64,000 nt of DNA. It comes from Sinohyriopsis cumingii (lineage: Eukaryota; Mollusca; Bivalvia; Unionida; Unionidae). Location of the stretch: positions 111,241,214 through 111,305,213 of the forward strand of contig CM068830.1 in assembly GCA_028554795.2 (NCBI GenBank), in the 5' to 3' direction. Of this stretch, positions 8,575 to 21,589 are shown piece by piece (within the stretch, counting starts at the first letter, position 1; every line of letters begins with the position of its first letter). The notes under the pieces were generated by a model. The model did not search any database. It saw only the letters and a program-made list of their open reading frames with translations, and was not told the origin of the DNA. Made by a program: the position numbers and the translations under genes.

Positions 8575-9676
8575 CTAATCATCAACGAGCTCATCAATAA
8601 GTTCTCGGTAAACGCCAATATCCATGATACCGCCTTGAAATAATCTTCGACAATTATCAGATATTTCATTAACAATTTCTGTTGAGTTATTTCCGGCACA
8701 TTTTCCCCCTATGAGAACTTCTAACTGCGACACATCATTGAGGATATTATCAAGACATAAACCAGATCCTGTTTTAGGTTCATCTTGAGGTGTGCCAGGT
8801 GAATAACTTCGAAATCCACGTGGTGAATCTGTTGGTGTAAATGTCATCACTGGCGCAGAAATTATTTTACGTTGTAAAGGTGCAGGAAGCTGATATGAAG
8901 GTTCCTGCACCGGTGGAGAAAATTGATATGAAAATTCCTGCTACGGTGGAGGAAGTTCGTGCTGGGAGAGTTGTTCTTGTTCCAGTCTCTCTCTATGAAG
9001 TCTTTTTACTTCTTCATAAATACTTTTGAATTCTGGACCTCTAGCTTGTTTTTTGTTTCTATATATGCGATACATCCATCTAATAAGATCATCATTACTC
9101 ATTTTTTTACGACTGGGTTTTAAAATATTAGATTTCTTAAATATACCAAATAACATTATTTCGATAATTTTTTCTGTTTTAGTAGTATTTCTAATATCTT
9201 CAACAAACCCTTCATTAAATCTTGCAATTAGTTCTGCGTTTTCTCCTACTGGTTCGGGTTCAGATGCCGGCGACTTCAGTACGAAGTTTTCCAATATCTT
9301 CACCAATGGGTGGAGGTTGAGCTGCAGCTATATCAGTTGGAAGATCTCGTAAAATCCTTTTTGTTTGTTTGGTTCTTTTTGCTATTTTTTTAGTTTGTGC
9401 CGAAGTTTGTTCTAATACTGGAAAAATACCCTTTTTCCTCTTCTCATCTTCCTCCACAATATCTCCCAATATAGTTTTTTCAACAGCCGCTGAAGCATTT
9501 TCAGTAGATGTAGTGACGGGTTTAAATAATTTTTTAGTGTCCTCTTCGTACTCAACTTGTGCTTCTTGCTGCGCTTGTAGATTTTTTCTGAATGAATCTC
9601 TAACAGAAAGAAATTTTTTTATTGCTTCTAATCGTTCTCGAGATATCCTTGCAGTATGAGATTCCGGATGTACCAT
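8575..9676 (-). pseudogene. Unknown about 365-codon gene at the head of the block, broken
   Basis: Three ORFs form one gene. The first starts at ATG 9676 (MVHPESHTARISRERLEAIK) and ends at 9260. Its continuation in another frame (9306-8941) holds KKMSNDDLIRWMYRIYRNKK. That frame is interrupted by one TAG at 8943-8941 and goes on to 8575. The middle segment is a compact helical domain, and the tail is Pro/Gln-rich. Proteins of this layout accompany capsid genes in invertebrate Polinton-like elements, but I know no function. One frameshift and one stop suggest decay similar to the neighbours. Confidence 0.5.
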
Positions 9677-9680
9677 TATA
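9674..9680 (-). promoter_or_regulatory. TATAATG start-overlapping motif
   Basis: The ATG of the first gene of the block reads ATTATAATG. TATAATG is the core shared with the starts at 2778, 3094, 4693 and 5725. Confidence 0.45.
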
Positions 9681-9698
9681 ATATAATGATTTAATTAT

Positions 9699-9846
9699 AG
9701 CAGCAGAGGGGCGATGACCTCAAGTTGGTTCAAATCTCACGAGTTTTCTAATTAACGAAGTTCTTAAGCAAATGTTCAGCTCGAAATAAGCCTTATTTCA
9801 GGTTTTGGACGCTTCTAAAGTCGGTCTGTTTGCCCCCTCTGCTGCT
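9699..9846. repeat. Inverted repeat at the right edge of the virus-like block
   Basis: AGCAGCAGAGGGGC (9699-9712) is mirrored by GCCCCCTCTGCTGCT (9832-9846) with one extra base, over a 119-base spacer. It starts 23 bases upstream of the first gene. It may be the terminus of the element or a small independent element. GGTTCAAATC inside resembles a pol III B box but no A box is seen. Confidence 0.6.
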
Positions 9847-9849
9847 AAA

Positions 9850-12270
9850 ACAGAACCAGATTGATCTAACTTCATAATTAAAACTATATACAGCTGCTAT
9901 TTTAAAACTTAAATCTCGATGTTCACAGACATAATTTTGTCAAAAACAATTTCATGCTGAAGGCTTCCTGTTTTGCCATATTAGCCGCCATAATGAGAAC
10001 TTCACATTTTTTTCCCAGCTGCATGTGACCATAAAGCCTATCTTCCACTGCTCGCAAATCAATATCCTTCTGGAATAATTTGCATTTTGCAAAGCTCTAT
10101 GAGAAAGATCACACAATCCTAACTTTATAATCTTTTTTGTCTAGCCACCGAAGTTGGAATCAGCAGCCAGCCATTTTAAAGTGTAAAAATAATTCAAATT
10201 TAAACTGCTGCTACATCCGGGCTTCATACAATTGGAAATTCAAAATGTACGACTGCACAGCGGCCAGTTATGGAAATTTCTGTTCTGGCACAAACTTAGC
10301 TAGATATAGTTTGTTTTCATTTTTTTCATTTTCATTTATTTAAATCAGTAAAAATAAAACTATTTATTGATTCCTTTTGGTTTCAAGAAAATCCAGGCTT
10401 TTCAACATCCACAGAGAATATTTTGAATTTTTAAGGTGTTTTCAAGGCCTTGATTTGCAAATTCATTTTTCAAGGCTTTTCAAGGTCCCTTACGGACCCT
10501 GTTTATGGTGTCCAAACAAATATGGTATTCATAAATACTGACAATACTGAACTCCCTTTTAAATATAACTGCACAAGAAAATGACACTTATTCTTTTAAT
10601 GGAGCTTTTTTGAAGTTGTATTATACAAATGAGCATCTAACTGTTCTGGGCAACACTGCAACAGATTACAGAAAACCATGACAAGTATGAAAGACATGGT
10701 GCTGCTAATCCTTTCCATGATGTGTTGCCATTCAGGTATCAGTAAACAATGATAAACAATAAGCTGGTCATTTGTATAATCGCAAGCTGTGTTTACAGAG
10801 AGTAAGTCACTGATCTGCTTGACAGTGTTTTTAATGCTAAAGGCGTATTGAACAGTCTGTGGTACTTTAACTAAATATAATAGTTGACATGGACCAATAA
10901 CAATGCTTATTAGCAAACAGGGATAATTACAGACGTGGGATAGCCTGGTGGCATCCAACAATCTGCTTGAATACAACAGTGGATATGGAGAGTTAAACTG
11001 TGACTTTAGCAAATGTCCAAATCAAGTACAATAATTTCAATGCAAAATTTTCAGCTGATAGATGCTGAAATGTATTTTTCATTTTTTTTTAATTACAACT
11101 TTTAAAGTCTGAATTATGGTGTCTACATCATTACTGTTATATCCAGAAGTACATTATAGCAAGTCATGTTATAATGGTGGAGAAAGGACTAATCATAATT
11201 ACACTAATTATTAATAAATTATTATCATTATCTAAATGATTATATCGTATCACAATATCTATTAATAAGTAGCTCAAGTTGGCCTGAAAATCCTCACCCA
11301 TGCCAAGAAATATGGGTAAGTGAGATGCTCTCCTTAGAAATTTATTCAGCAGTAGTCCACTAGCCCAAGGCTATCAAATTTTCTGTTGCACTAGAAGTTT
11401 TCATGATGATCATAGTCTGATGGCTAGTAAAGTTTCAGTTGTCAGCATTTTTTAAAAATATTACAAGTATAGGTAATTTTTGAAAATCTGAATGATTTGA
11501 TTCCTCTCAGAGCTAACTGTGCAAATCCCTAAGATTCAGTTGCTTCCATTGTTAGTTAGAACATTAGAATTTGACTTACATTTTAAAAATGAGGCTCTAT
11601 AAATCTTTACTGATTTTGTTAACTACACAAGATAAAGTTGTATGTCAAAGATTGTTAGTCTGAGGTAATTGCAAAGTATCTAAAATATGTACGAAAGGTT
11701 AGAAGAAACGCAGATTAAAGAATTTAAAACCAGATTTATTTTTGTCAAACCTCTACTATAGTGAAATGATCAAAAGTCATATAATAATTAACCAACACAT
11801 CTTTAGAGTGTTGGAAATCATGGAGACACAATTCTGCACAAAGATCATGTTGTTTGTATATCTGTTGTGAAATCTTCACAATGCCAATACAGTGTCAATG
11901 AGAGATCTGCACACCTTGCTTTCACTGTAGCATGAAAGACACAGCAGAAAAGGAAGGTCTTTACATTATGGTTAAGTAAGACCTGTATTGATTCTAATGC
12001 AATGTCACAGCAGATATGCAGAAATTCCCCTCAGCAGATATGCAGAAATTCCCCTAAGGTGGAAAGCCCCATATCGCATAAGGATTAGTTGGGATTACAG
12101 GAAAGGGGTGGATATTGATCTATTCCCCTTCTCTAGTCTGAGCCCAGTGCTGGGGGTAGGGGGCAGGGGAGTACACAGTCTGTAACCTATCCCCATACCA
12201 TGAGGCCAATGAGTGATAATCAGAAAATACTTATTCCTCAACTGATTCAGGAAGGTGCACTGCTGATCAT
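9850..12270. other. No gene recognised
   Basis: AT-rich sequence without long ORFs of recognisable composition. A 138-codon minus-strand frame at 10596-11012 has no family resemblance and biased composition, so I do not call it. Confidence 0.6.
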
Positions 12271-12279
12271 TCCCATCCA

Positions 12280-12700
12280 ATGGACACAACAAGCTTCCTT
12301 TATAATGTTGAGAACGGTTCACCATCTTCTGTGTGGAAGAGGGTAACAAGCATCCCTGGATGTGAGATGTGCAGTGCACTGCCTCCCAAATGGGAGGGAG
12401 CAATATATTTGTGTGGTTCTCCAGATGCAGCAACGTGCTTGTGCTGTGCTCCACCTCCCTACCAGAAGTATCAGGCCAGTGTGCTGCTCCACCTAACAGA
12501 AGGGAGCAGCATGCTTGCATCATGTGGGCCACCTCCTTAATGGAAGGGAGCAACACACTTGTGTGATGGTCCAACTGCCAAATGGGAGGGATCAGTTGCC
12601 TACATGGGTCACAAGGTGAGTGGTACATCACCTCCCTCTTGGGAGGGAGCAATACACTGCCCTGAACATGAGTGTTCAACATCTCCCTTTCAGGAAAACA
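12280..12700. repeat. Degenerate GC-rich tandem repeat
   Basis: A loose array of about 45-70-base units built on CCTCC-x-ATGGGAGGGAGCA followed by ACACTTGTGTG-type palindromic boxes. Overlapping open frames on both strands are a by-product of the repeats and composition. Confidence 0.6.
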
Positions 12701-12799
12701 ACCAAGTCTTCAAATGTTCACTTCCTCCTCTGGAGGGCCCTCACATGCCACCGAAGCTGGACCCATAAAGCCCTGGGACCTTTGGGTGATCTGCTGAGC

Positions 12800-15700
12800 T
12801 GAAGACCTAAGCCTCTCACAGAATGTTTTTTTGGTTTATTTTTTTACTTCCACCTTGGGGAGTCTGTGAGAAAAACCTGAAAATTCCAATTACAAATGGG
12901 AGCAAACATTTTGTTTTCTCCATCACCCATAGGCATGGCTGGGATCAGCTTGATTCCAGGTTATAGAAGGCCATAATTTGCAATGTGCACAACAACTTTT
13001 TGCATTTTGTACATTTAGCAATAGATGCAGTATGGGCGAGTATCCCAAAGGCCCTTCTTGTGCCACTGCCCTATAGTGTTCTGACATTATTTAGATTTTA
13101 AAAAGAAATTTTAATGGTCTTTGTCCTTTTGTTTCTCACTGCAACCTTTTACTGACGAAAAATAGAAAGATGAAGTAACAGTTTATTTTTTAGTCTCTCT
13201 TCTTGCAAGAGTTTGAAATTATTAATATACATGTTGTCAGAAACAATGATGATAACAAAATTCTTTTGAGAGAGTGAGAGAGGAAGACACAACCGCTCAG
13301 TGCCCTTTAATGTCAGGCAAGTTGTGCTGCTGCTATTCCTTAACACTAACCTAGTTGTCTCCCTCTCGTATTAGGTATTTACTACATCTTGTAGGTAATT
13401 ATGCCAATGGACAAGAAGATAACTGCTGCCTTCACTAAAGAATCATTCTTTGCTAAGTGTTTTGTATTTATGCTAATCCTGATGCATGAGTGATTTTGAG
13501 CCTCTCTCGCAGTATACAATTGCTATAAGGAAAACGACTGGGGAAATACATATATATACAGCGACGCAATGAAGAAAATCTCTCTCTCTCTCTACATTAT
13601 ATATATATATATATATATTACACTTTTAAATGTACAAAAACTCCGGTCTCGTCACTATTTAGAAAATAATAACTAGACTGATTCAGAAGAACTATCGAAA
13701 CACTTAATTTCTATACAGCTGTAGCAGGATCATATATTTTATAATTTTATATATTCATGTTTTAATTAGGCAGAAGTAGATATATTATTTTATGTAGTTG
13801 ATGTTTATTAATGAGTGAAATAAAGTCATCAGTTGCTATTATTGTGTTATTCTCATTTTACATATATTTAGCCACTTAGGTAACATTGAACCAGGATTAC
13901 TGGTTCAGTTTTATTCACTGAGCAATGCAGCTACCCTGATTACTGTTCATGCTGGGTTGTTCTATTGTATTACAAGTGGTAAACAACTTTCTGAATGGTT
14001 AGTTTGGTACTTGTCTATATAAACGACATAGGATGAACAGCATATTAGTGGTATTCAGTCCAATGGAGCTTCTGAAGGGTGGTGGTCATGGCATTGCATT
14101 AAAGTACCTGATGATTCTTGTGCTTGCAAGAAAATGTGAATTGGCGTTTGTCCCATATCATAAGGGTGTATGTAACAAAGCAGGAGAAATGTATCAGTCT
14201 CCACTTATCAACCTCATTGCACAATAAACCCAATAATGAACAAATACTGGACTTGTATCGTCTGTTCAGTGAGGAGAAGGCAAGTGCTGTAACACAACTA
14301 TTATACCGTACACCTTTTTTTCTTTTTTTTTTTGGTACATAAATAAACAATGCAGATTTTAAAAAATGTAACACAAATTAAAACATAAAATGGTCATTCC
14401 CAACATTAACATGATAAAAACAATGTAGCACAACATATAACACATAAAATACATCAGATTGATCCTTAGTCAAGATTAAAAAAACTGTAGCGACCATGAT
14501 ATAGAAACCAGCTGCAAGACCTGTTGTCTGAGGAAGGAAGTATATGTCATAAAAAAATATACCGGCATGGAAAACAAAGGAACTAGCTTCAGAGACCTTG
14601 TGAGTACGACACACCATAAATTAAATAATGCAAATAGCAAAGAGCAACTCCTGAAAAACAATAATAAATACTTCGTTTCTTCCAAATTGGTTTTGATTTG
14701 TTACAGAAAAACAAAAACTTATACTATGTGGGATACAGAAACTCCTTAAAGCCTTTAGACATTTTTGGATGGTCTGGTGAGGGTAGGGGAACTTCAAAGG
14801 CTGACAGCTTAACATTATAAGCTAAAGATTGGACAAGTGCCCACAAATAAAACAGTATACAGTTCACCGTTCATAAAATAACTTTGATAAACCATCCAGC
14901 TACTGTAGAACGTGATCTGTGGATTATATATTGGTATGACTAAAATATGCAATGAAAAAATGGAATGCAACGGAAAAAAGGAAAGCAGTGGATATAGAAT
15001 AAGCAATAAAAGTTATTTTTGTTTGTTTTTAATTTTTTACATTGACAGTTCATAAATAATTAACTTAAATACAATACTAATTTCATCTTTCAGTTTAATT
15101 GTAATAAGGTTTTTGCTTTTATATGTTTGTGTTATTAATGTTGTTGATTGGCCTAGGAATTGTGTTCACTATTGTATTGTTAAAATATTATCTTCTATAT
15201 CTTTAAAAAAGAATTTCAATTGCATGTATATGCATAAGTTATACAAATACCCTTTGATATATGATTATATCCATTGTTCTTAAGAATTATCTTTTAATTA
15301 CTTTATCGTGCATTTATTTAAGTCATTTAATTGGGAAGTTTGCCCATGGTGAGAACTGTAATTTCTTTCCTTTCATTTTGTTTTACAATCAGTGAATGTT
15401 GACCAGTTAAGCAATATCAACTGGATATGCTTCTAGTGTAACCTCCATACAATAAAGTGATAGGAGAGAAAGAGCAGATAATGAGGTTACTGAAAGGGGC
15501 ATTAAGTCCACACATCATGGCATCCTAGACAAAGATGACAGATCTGGACATGCCCCAAGCCAGATGCCTGAGTAGATTGCATCATACCAGCAGTTCTCCA
15601 CTGTGTGGGAGGATGTATTCACATGAATAGACAATGGTTTCTTGGCACACAAAAAAACTACACAACAGCATTGGGTAATGTATTTCTGCTAGTAAAATGC

Positions 15701-15870
15701 AGTTTGCAGCTAACTAATTGTTGCTTTTCCATGTATAGGAATTGAGTGCAAGCTAATCAGTATGCAAAAATTAATCATGGTTACTCAGTTAGCTGCTGTA
15801 TTTCTTTTTTTGTATTGGTACGGTAACACTGCCATATACTTAAAACATTTTTAAATTTCTCAAAACAGCA
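12800..15870. other. No gene recognised; short microsatellites
   Basis: AT-rich DNA with a CT run (13577-13594) followed by a TA run (13599-13618). Frames of 60-90 codons at 14.0-15.0 kb show no recognisable motifs or splice context. Confidence 0.6.
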
Positions 15871-15875
15871 TACCA

Positions 15876-17556
15876 CATTTACCATATGTCTGGAAGCCAT
15901 ATTTATTGGGACACCATAAATTAATTTTAGAAGTAATTCTTTGTGCACCATATGTTCTGAGACACATTGGGTTATTTTAGTTATAAGTTGTGGGACACAT
16001 CTGTAATCATTCGAAAATTACAAGTCGGATAAATATAGTCCAACTTAAATATTATTTTACAAAATATAAATCTGTGTACTTTGAGATGAAACTCTTTATT
16101 CCACTGCAGTAGCATCTCATCAACACAACCCTTCTCCTGTACATGTACAATCCATTCTTTCGGTACATGCATATTTTTTTGGGCTTTCTCATACAGTGAA
16201 AAATTGTTATAGGTAACACATCACCTGTGGCGTAAAATGCAATGGATAAAGTCAGACTTTTTCAAATCTACACCAGTCTTACTAATTCCCATGCTTTTGA
16301 CATCTTATTGTCAGTCCATCCAGGAATGTGATCAAAGTACAATAGAATTTCATCCATGTTAATGATCACAGTGTCAGCGAAATCATCTACTTCTCTTCTG
16401 GCCTTCACAAATTCATCACATAATTTGATTTTCTCTGAGTCTTCTGGGCGACGCTTGGTCATCAATGTCTGTGCAGGAAGCACTATATTGTGTCACTTTA
16501 AAAATTGTTCCACTGTTTTAATTTATTTTTAAAATTTCCATGAGTACCAGTGAAAAGGAACCAAAGTTAGCTTCCATATCTCTGCTATCTTTGTATATTA
16601 AAATAAAAAATAACAAATTGGCACACTTAAAAGAATCCATAGTCAGCTTGCATTGCAATAAAATAACCTTTGTACCGATATCCTTTAAAAAGAGAGAAAA
16701 AAAAACGCTTCAGAGTGTCCAAAATTTCGAAGTAGGCTTCAGATGTTGGCTTGCTTTGTAATAAAAATAACCCATCTCTGATGTCCTGTCAGTAGGTTCA
16801 AAGAAGGAGTTTACTGCTTGCTGCCAGTTGTGTTTATTCACCACCTGGGCTTCTATGTGCCTGACATATGTGGCTACAATTAATACAAAGGAGCATTGAT
16901 GTATGCAGGTAAATAGTAATGATACTTTAACCCATGCTAGCAAAAAGATTGTCACTTACACTCAAGTGAATGTGTTTTCAAATAATAATTTTTTATTTGT
17001 GACATACTATCATACAGTAGACCTGGATATAATTCAATCTTGATTATTTTGCACCTAACACTGTGTCATGCATGAATGACAGTTGCCTTCAAGATATCGA
17101 CTGACTATTTCCCTCTTGTATGTGATTTTGTCAGATCCAGTTTTTAGCCAGATAACATATTCAAACCTCTAAGCACAACCACACACACTTGGTTTCTGAA
17201 TGTTCCCGTCAATGAACAATGTGGCACGTCTTATCGGACATAAGCGATACACGCTGCATATCAAAGCCTACAATAAATATACAGATTTCATGAATATTTT
17301 ATTCTTTAATGCTCATGTTGAAGAAAAGGAATAAATGATAACCATACAAGGTTAGTTTCTTTCTTGTTATCAAATAAGTGTTTTATTTATATATTATATT
17401 TTATTGCAACGTGCAGTAGGGGGAGCACAAATACAATACAAATTCATTTCAATTCTTAAGTCTTGGAACATATGACCTAGGTGAAAAAGTTTCACCATGA
17501 TTTCTGGGACAGGAAAAAAAAAATATTTTATCATGTCCCAACATATATGGTAAATA
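15876..17556. mobile_element. pogo/Tigger-like DNA transposon relic
   Basis: ATTTACCATATGTCTGG (from 15876) and the inverse at 17542-17556 (ACATATATGGTAAAT) form imperfect inverted ends around a transposase relic. GGGACA follows at a similar distance on both sides. Ends are approximate. Confidence 0.5.
15990..16483 (-). pseudogene. pogo/Tigger (DDE_1) transposase fragment
   Basis: ADTVIINMDEILLYFDHIPG contains the NMDE of the DDE_1 catalytic core. Downstream, in shifted frames, the pieces VHVQEKGCVDEMLLQW and neighbours match the segment that follows in Tigger/jerky-type transposases. Several frameshifts, and no N-terminal CENP-B DNA-binding domain is visible. Confidence 0.7.
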
Positions 17557-17559
17557 CGG

Positions 17560-18070
17560 AAGATAAGCAACACATTAAGCTTTAATCTGTGTGTAAAAAT
17601 TCACATCCAACAATCTGATTCTGCACTCAGGTCTGAGACTGACACCTTCTTAGCCAAATGAAACAATGTAAACCATTCATGCCCTACCTACACTAACAGC
17701 ATTTAGTACTGAATCAATATGATAGCATGGTATGACAGCATGTCACTTTGACCAAACAGATGTCCTGTCTTAAAATTTTATATGGATTTTCAGCACGTAT
17801 GCCTCAAAATGGATGGAATATCTTCCAGAATGAATATACTTAATGCCTTATCACACAGCAATAAAAGAACTGAACACAACATTTATTAAATTATCTGCAG
17901 CTTAGGTTTCTTCAGACATACACGCGCAGCTGAACAGAGAATGGAAGCTGTGAAATTATAACATGCTATTTTCTTAAACATAAAACTGGAGGTGTCTATC
18001 AAACATACTGAGATGGTTACTATATTAACATGAATACATTCATTCCTTAAACTGAAAATTCTTCATTCCT
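17560..18070. other. No gene recognised (intron or intergenic)
   Basis: AT-rich sequence directly downstream of the immunoglobulin exon. Presumably the following intron. Confidence 0.4.
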
Positions 18071-18073
18071 TAC

Positions 18074-18433
18074 CTGAAATACGTATGACGAACTCGGCTT
18101 TTACAGGATCTGGTGTTGGATCTAGAAATGTGCAGGACCATGTTACATTGTTGTCGACCTTCTGTAATGGATTAATTGTCAAATTGTACATGTCACGCTC
18201 TGCGTCACATGTGTAAGTTATCCGACCTGGATCAAAGGAACTATTAACCATGGTAAACACTTTACATTCTGGTCTATTAGTGCTTGGTCTTAATGTAAGA
18301 ATATCCGAATTAGAACCATTATACCAATAGATAGCTGTTTCATTTCCCTTGCCAATGTATCGACATCTGAGGGTCAGTGAAGAACCAAGTGATGCTGAGT
18401 TTGGACCAGGAGAAATTTCAGCATTCCTGCACA
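18074..18433 (-). CDS. Immunoglobulin-domain exon of a host gene (partial)
   Basis: A 360-base exon with a consensus acceptor (polypyrimidine-TTTTCAG at its upstream edge) and donor (CAG|GTAAGG at its downstream edge). Both junctions are phase 1, the classic symmetric arrangement of Ig-domain exons. The encoded domain has the first Cys in SLTLRCRYIG, the core Trp in AIYWYNG, and the distal Cys in NNVTWSCTF, with an extra Cys in ITYTCDAE. It would be an extracellular Ig-like domain of a secreted or cell-surface protein. No other exon of the gene is recognised in the window, so the introns must be large and the specific protein cannot be named. Confidence 0.8.
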
Positions 18434-18842
18434 CTGAAAATATAAAACAGTACATTGACTGGACTAAAGGCAATTTGAATATTAATTACAGCGAAGCCTT
18501 CTATTTATTTTTTTCAAGTAATTGCCTTAAACTGAAAACCATAAGTCTGTATCAACAGTAAAACGAAATGAAAAATGGCGTTAAACCCTACAACAACATC
18601 TCACCTCTGTGTGGGTTACTTAGCACAAGACCATCAAGAGCCATATTTTATGTTACAGGGTTCCACAGAAGTTGCTGTAGTGTCCGATTCTAAGACCTAT
18701 AAAATGTTCTCTGCAAATTGTTGCAAATCCTTTGGTTCCTATCTATTTCCATCCCCTGCATACTAATTAAAATTCTGAGTATCAGCAAGCCTAATGCTGG
18801 AATATTCTTTGTTGTAGTGGATTTAACATCATTTTTCACCCA

Positions 18843-19064
18843 TGATAGGCTATTTAAATGGCAGCCAGTGTAACAGGTGGCTGAAGAAGAACCCAGGAAA
18901 ACCCCACTTATAATGAACCAATGTCTCATGAAAAGCCACTGGCAAGCACTCTCACATACTCATGTTGCCCAAATCCCGAGACTCAAACCCATGGAGACAG
19001 AGGTGAGATGGCAGTGATTGGGAAAGGCAAGCACTTTAGACCACTTGGCCACCCAGGGCCCAAC
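18843..19064 (-). mobile_element. SINE family A, degenerate near-full copy
   Basis: Read on the minus strand it starts with the tRNA-like head (GGCCACTT...GGTTTGAGTCTCGGGAT type boxes, inverted here) and ends in the GGCTGCCATTTAAATAGCC core. The layout is that of the copy at 28676-28916 but more diverged. A detached tail-like piece (GCGTTAAACCCTACAACAAC) lies at 18577-18597. Confidence 0.65.
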
Positions 19065-19079
19065 AATGTATATACGGTG

Positions 19080-20190
19080 CTATGAATACAACCTTTATAT
19101 CCACTTGTAAAAACTTTTATGCAATTAATGTGTATAGTGATGTTTGTATTGTTTTGTTCCCGAGTTTTTCTTACTGTAACAATTACAGTATTAATTCCTG
19201 CATTTATACATGGACATGTTTTCAGTGCATAGCAGAGAGTTTTTCAATAATTAGGTTCAGGTAATGGGTGCCTGAAGTCTTCACCACTTGAACTAATACC
19301 TAAGCATTGGCATATAACAGCATCTTTTTGATGTTTGGAGAAGCTTACTGAAAGTTGCGCCAGTTCTTTAGAACTTGCACATTTATGTTGCTAACTTGGT
19401 GGTACCAAAAGCATGTCCAGACGATATGATCAGTTTTTTTATGATGATTTTCAACAACATTTGTTTATCACACTCTCATTCTCATTGACTCCACAGTAAA
19501 GTGATCAAACCTGCTGGTGTTTTAGCGGCCACCAAATGATGGCCAAATGATGTTGACTGATGAAACTTTAGCTAGCAAAGATTCATCTGCATTTGGAAAT
19601 TATTTTAAGACCTGGCTGCCATTTTTGTATCATTACCCATGGCAATTATTCATACACCATCCTCATATCACTCACTGATTTGTTTTATTGCTAGGCTGCG
19701 AATTTGTGGATCTTCTAAGTAAAATAATTGCAATACACATGTAATTCAATGTGAATTATAATAATTAATTGTACTGCCATGTCAGTAACAAGATAACCAT
19801 GAAATTCAAAGTTAATCAAAGATGTTTACATGGCCAAGTGATAAATATGGCTGCCTCCTGATAATGACGACTCCACTTGAAATCCAGGAAGGAGCGAATT
19901 ATTATTTTGTTAATGAGCTATTTTACTTCGAATTGGGAATGAGAATTATGTAACTGTTTACATTTTCTGTGTGAATAATCACAAAACACAGTAGAATATA
20001 AATAGTAAACCACAGACACTGTGCTGGATACAGTAACAATCTGCTACTTCAGCACCTGGACATTTTGCTAGCCAATACATTAAAATACTGAGTTTTCCAC
20101 TCACTTAATGAATTATATCTGACATTTCAAGCAAATATCCTTTATGTAATAGATGAACTCTATGGCCTTATAATAAGTAACAGAAAAGAG
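19080..20190. other. No gene recognised
   Basis: AT-rich DNA without recognisable coding or repeat structure. Confidence 0.5.
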
Positions 20191-20194
20191 TGAA

Positions 20195-20385
20195 AACAAA
20201 CAAGTTTCTAAAATTCAACAAATAATTTCCCCAGAAATAAAAGTGAAAATTTAAAACGAATTTGCAGCATGTTGAATTATGTCCCTATTAGTCCTAAAAG
20301 TTCTATTACAAGTCCAAATGTTTAGAGTTCCACATGAATTCCATTGGTGTTCCAAAAAAATTCCAATACTGAATGTGCTGATGTG
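20195..20385. repeat. Direct repeat, copy 1 (partner at 22020-22210)
   Basis: The segment around CTAAAAGTTCTATTACAAG (20294 onward) plus its flanks is repeated about 1.8 kb downstream with moderate divergence. The pair brackets the LINE fragment. Confidence 0.65.
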
Positions 20386-21589
20386 CCTGTAGTCTTTAAT
20401 GTGCTAATGTGCCAATGACCTGGAATGTGGTGATGTGTTAAAGGTCTTCTACCACAATATCATCCAAAATGTCCTTAAATGAATTCCCAAAATAATGATT
20501 TATTCCAAGAATTAGTAAAGAGCACTTTATAATTCCAACGAATAATTTAAGTAAATAAAAACACCCAAGCTAGAAACTGAACACAACAATAAGGTTGGTT
20601 TCACTTTGGATGTTAAGGTCAGAATGAATGATTTTGGAGTAAAAACATTATTATATAAAGCTAAGGCACAATAATAAAGCCAGGATGTAGGTCAATTTCC
20701 TTTATAAAGCATTTCATGTAGCTTGTCAACAAAATCAGGAATTTCCAAGTAAAAATCTAAAGTCCTTCACTCCAATAAAAGTAAACATGTTTACCTCCAA
20801 TAATAATGATCTGAATATTTAATACATAATAATAGGGAGATTTTATCTATGTATTATGCTGTTTATAAAAGAAATGTCACTAGTCAACAAAACCATTAAC
20901 TTGAGTATTGACAAAGGTTACTTATAAAATACATATATAACATATAATCATGAGAAAAGTCATGAAACAGTACAATTTCAACATACACAAAAATGGACAC
21001 TTTGTTCTCAATCTTGTTTTTACACACCGAAGAACCTTAAAGGTCAGTGGTCATTCAGAGTAAATAGTCTCCATTAAGTATTTTGATGCTTAGTTGTGTA
21101 TGTAGATTTTATCTTTCCAAAGTGGATTTAAAATTTTTGTGATAACAAAATACCAAAAAACAAGAAACCATAAAAAAAATGCTGATGTAAGTTTATCTTG
21201 TATTAAGAGTATTTTGAATTTCTATGCTCTATTGATCAAAACTTCATTGTTTGTGCCTGTAATTTTCAATAACTCAAAATCCTTAATATCTGATACACGT
21301 CAGTATCAAAATCTAACTGCACTGTTGTAACAGGCATTCAACAGTGTCATGGTAAAATATGACAGATTTGTCCATAGAGGGGCATAATACAAATCTGAAC
21401 AATATGATTTAATGAACCAAACTTGAAAATCCATATAACATTTTCTAAAAGGTCATAATATTATGTTTACTTGAATATAAAGAGAAAAGAGAATTATCTT
21501 GCATTTGTATATATCACAATCATCTAACAAAACTAAACAAATGCCCTAGGTATACATACTCACTCATAAACAGCAAAAAATTTCTCTGC

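Noticed and set aside
10596..11012. 138-codon minus-strand ORF
   Set aside because: Odd composition, no motifs, no splice or promoter context.
12095..12682. 195-codon minus-strand ORF
   Set aside because: It lies within a tandem repeat, has overlapping frames on the other strand and no family resemblance.
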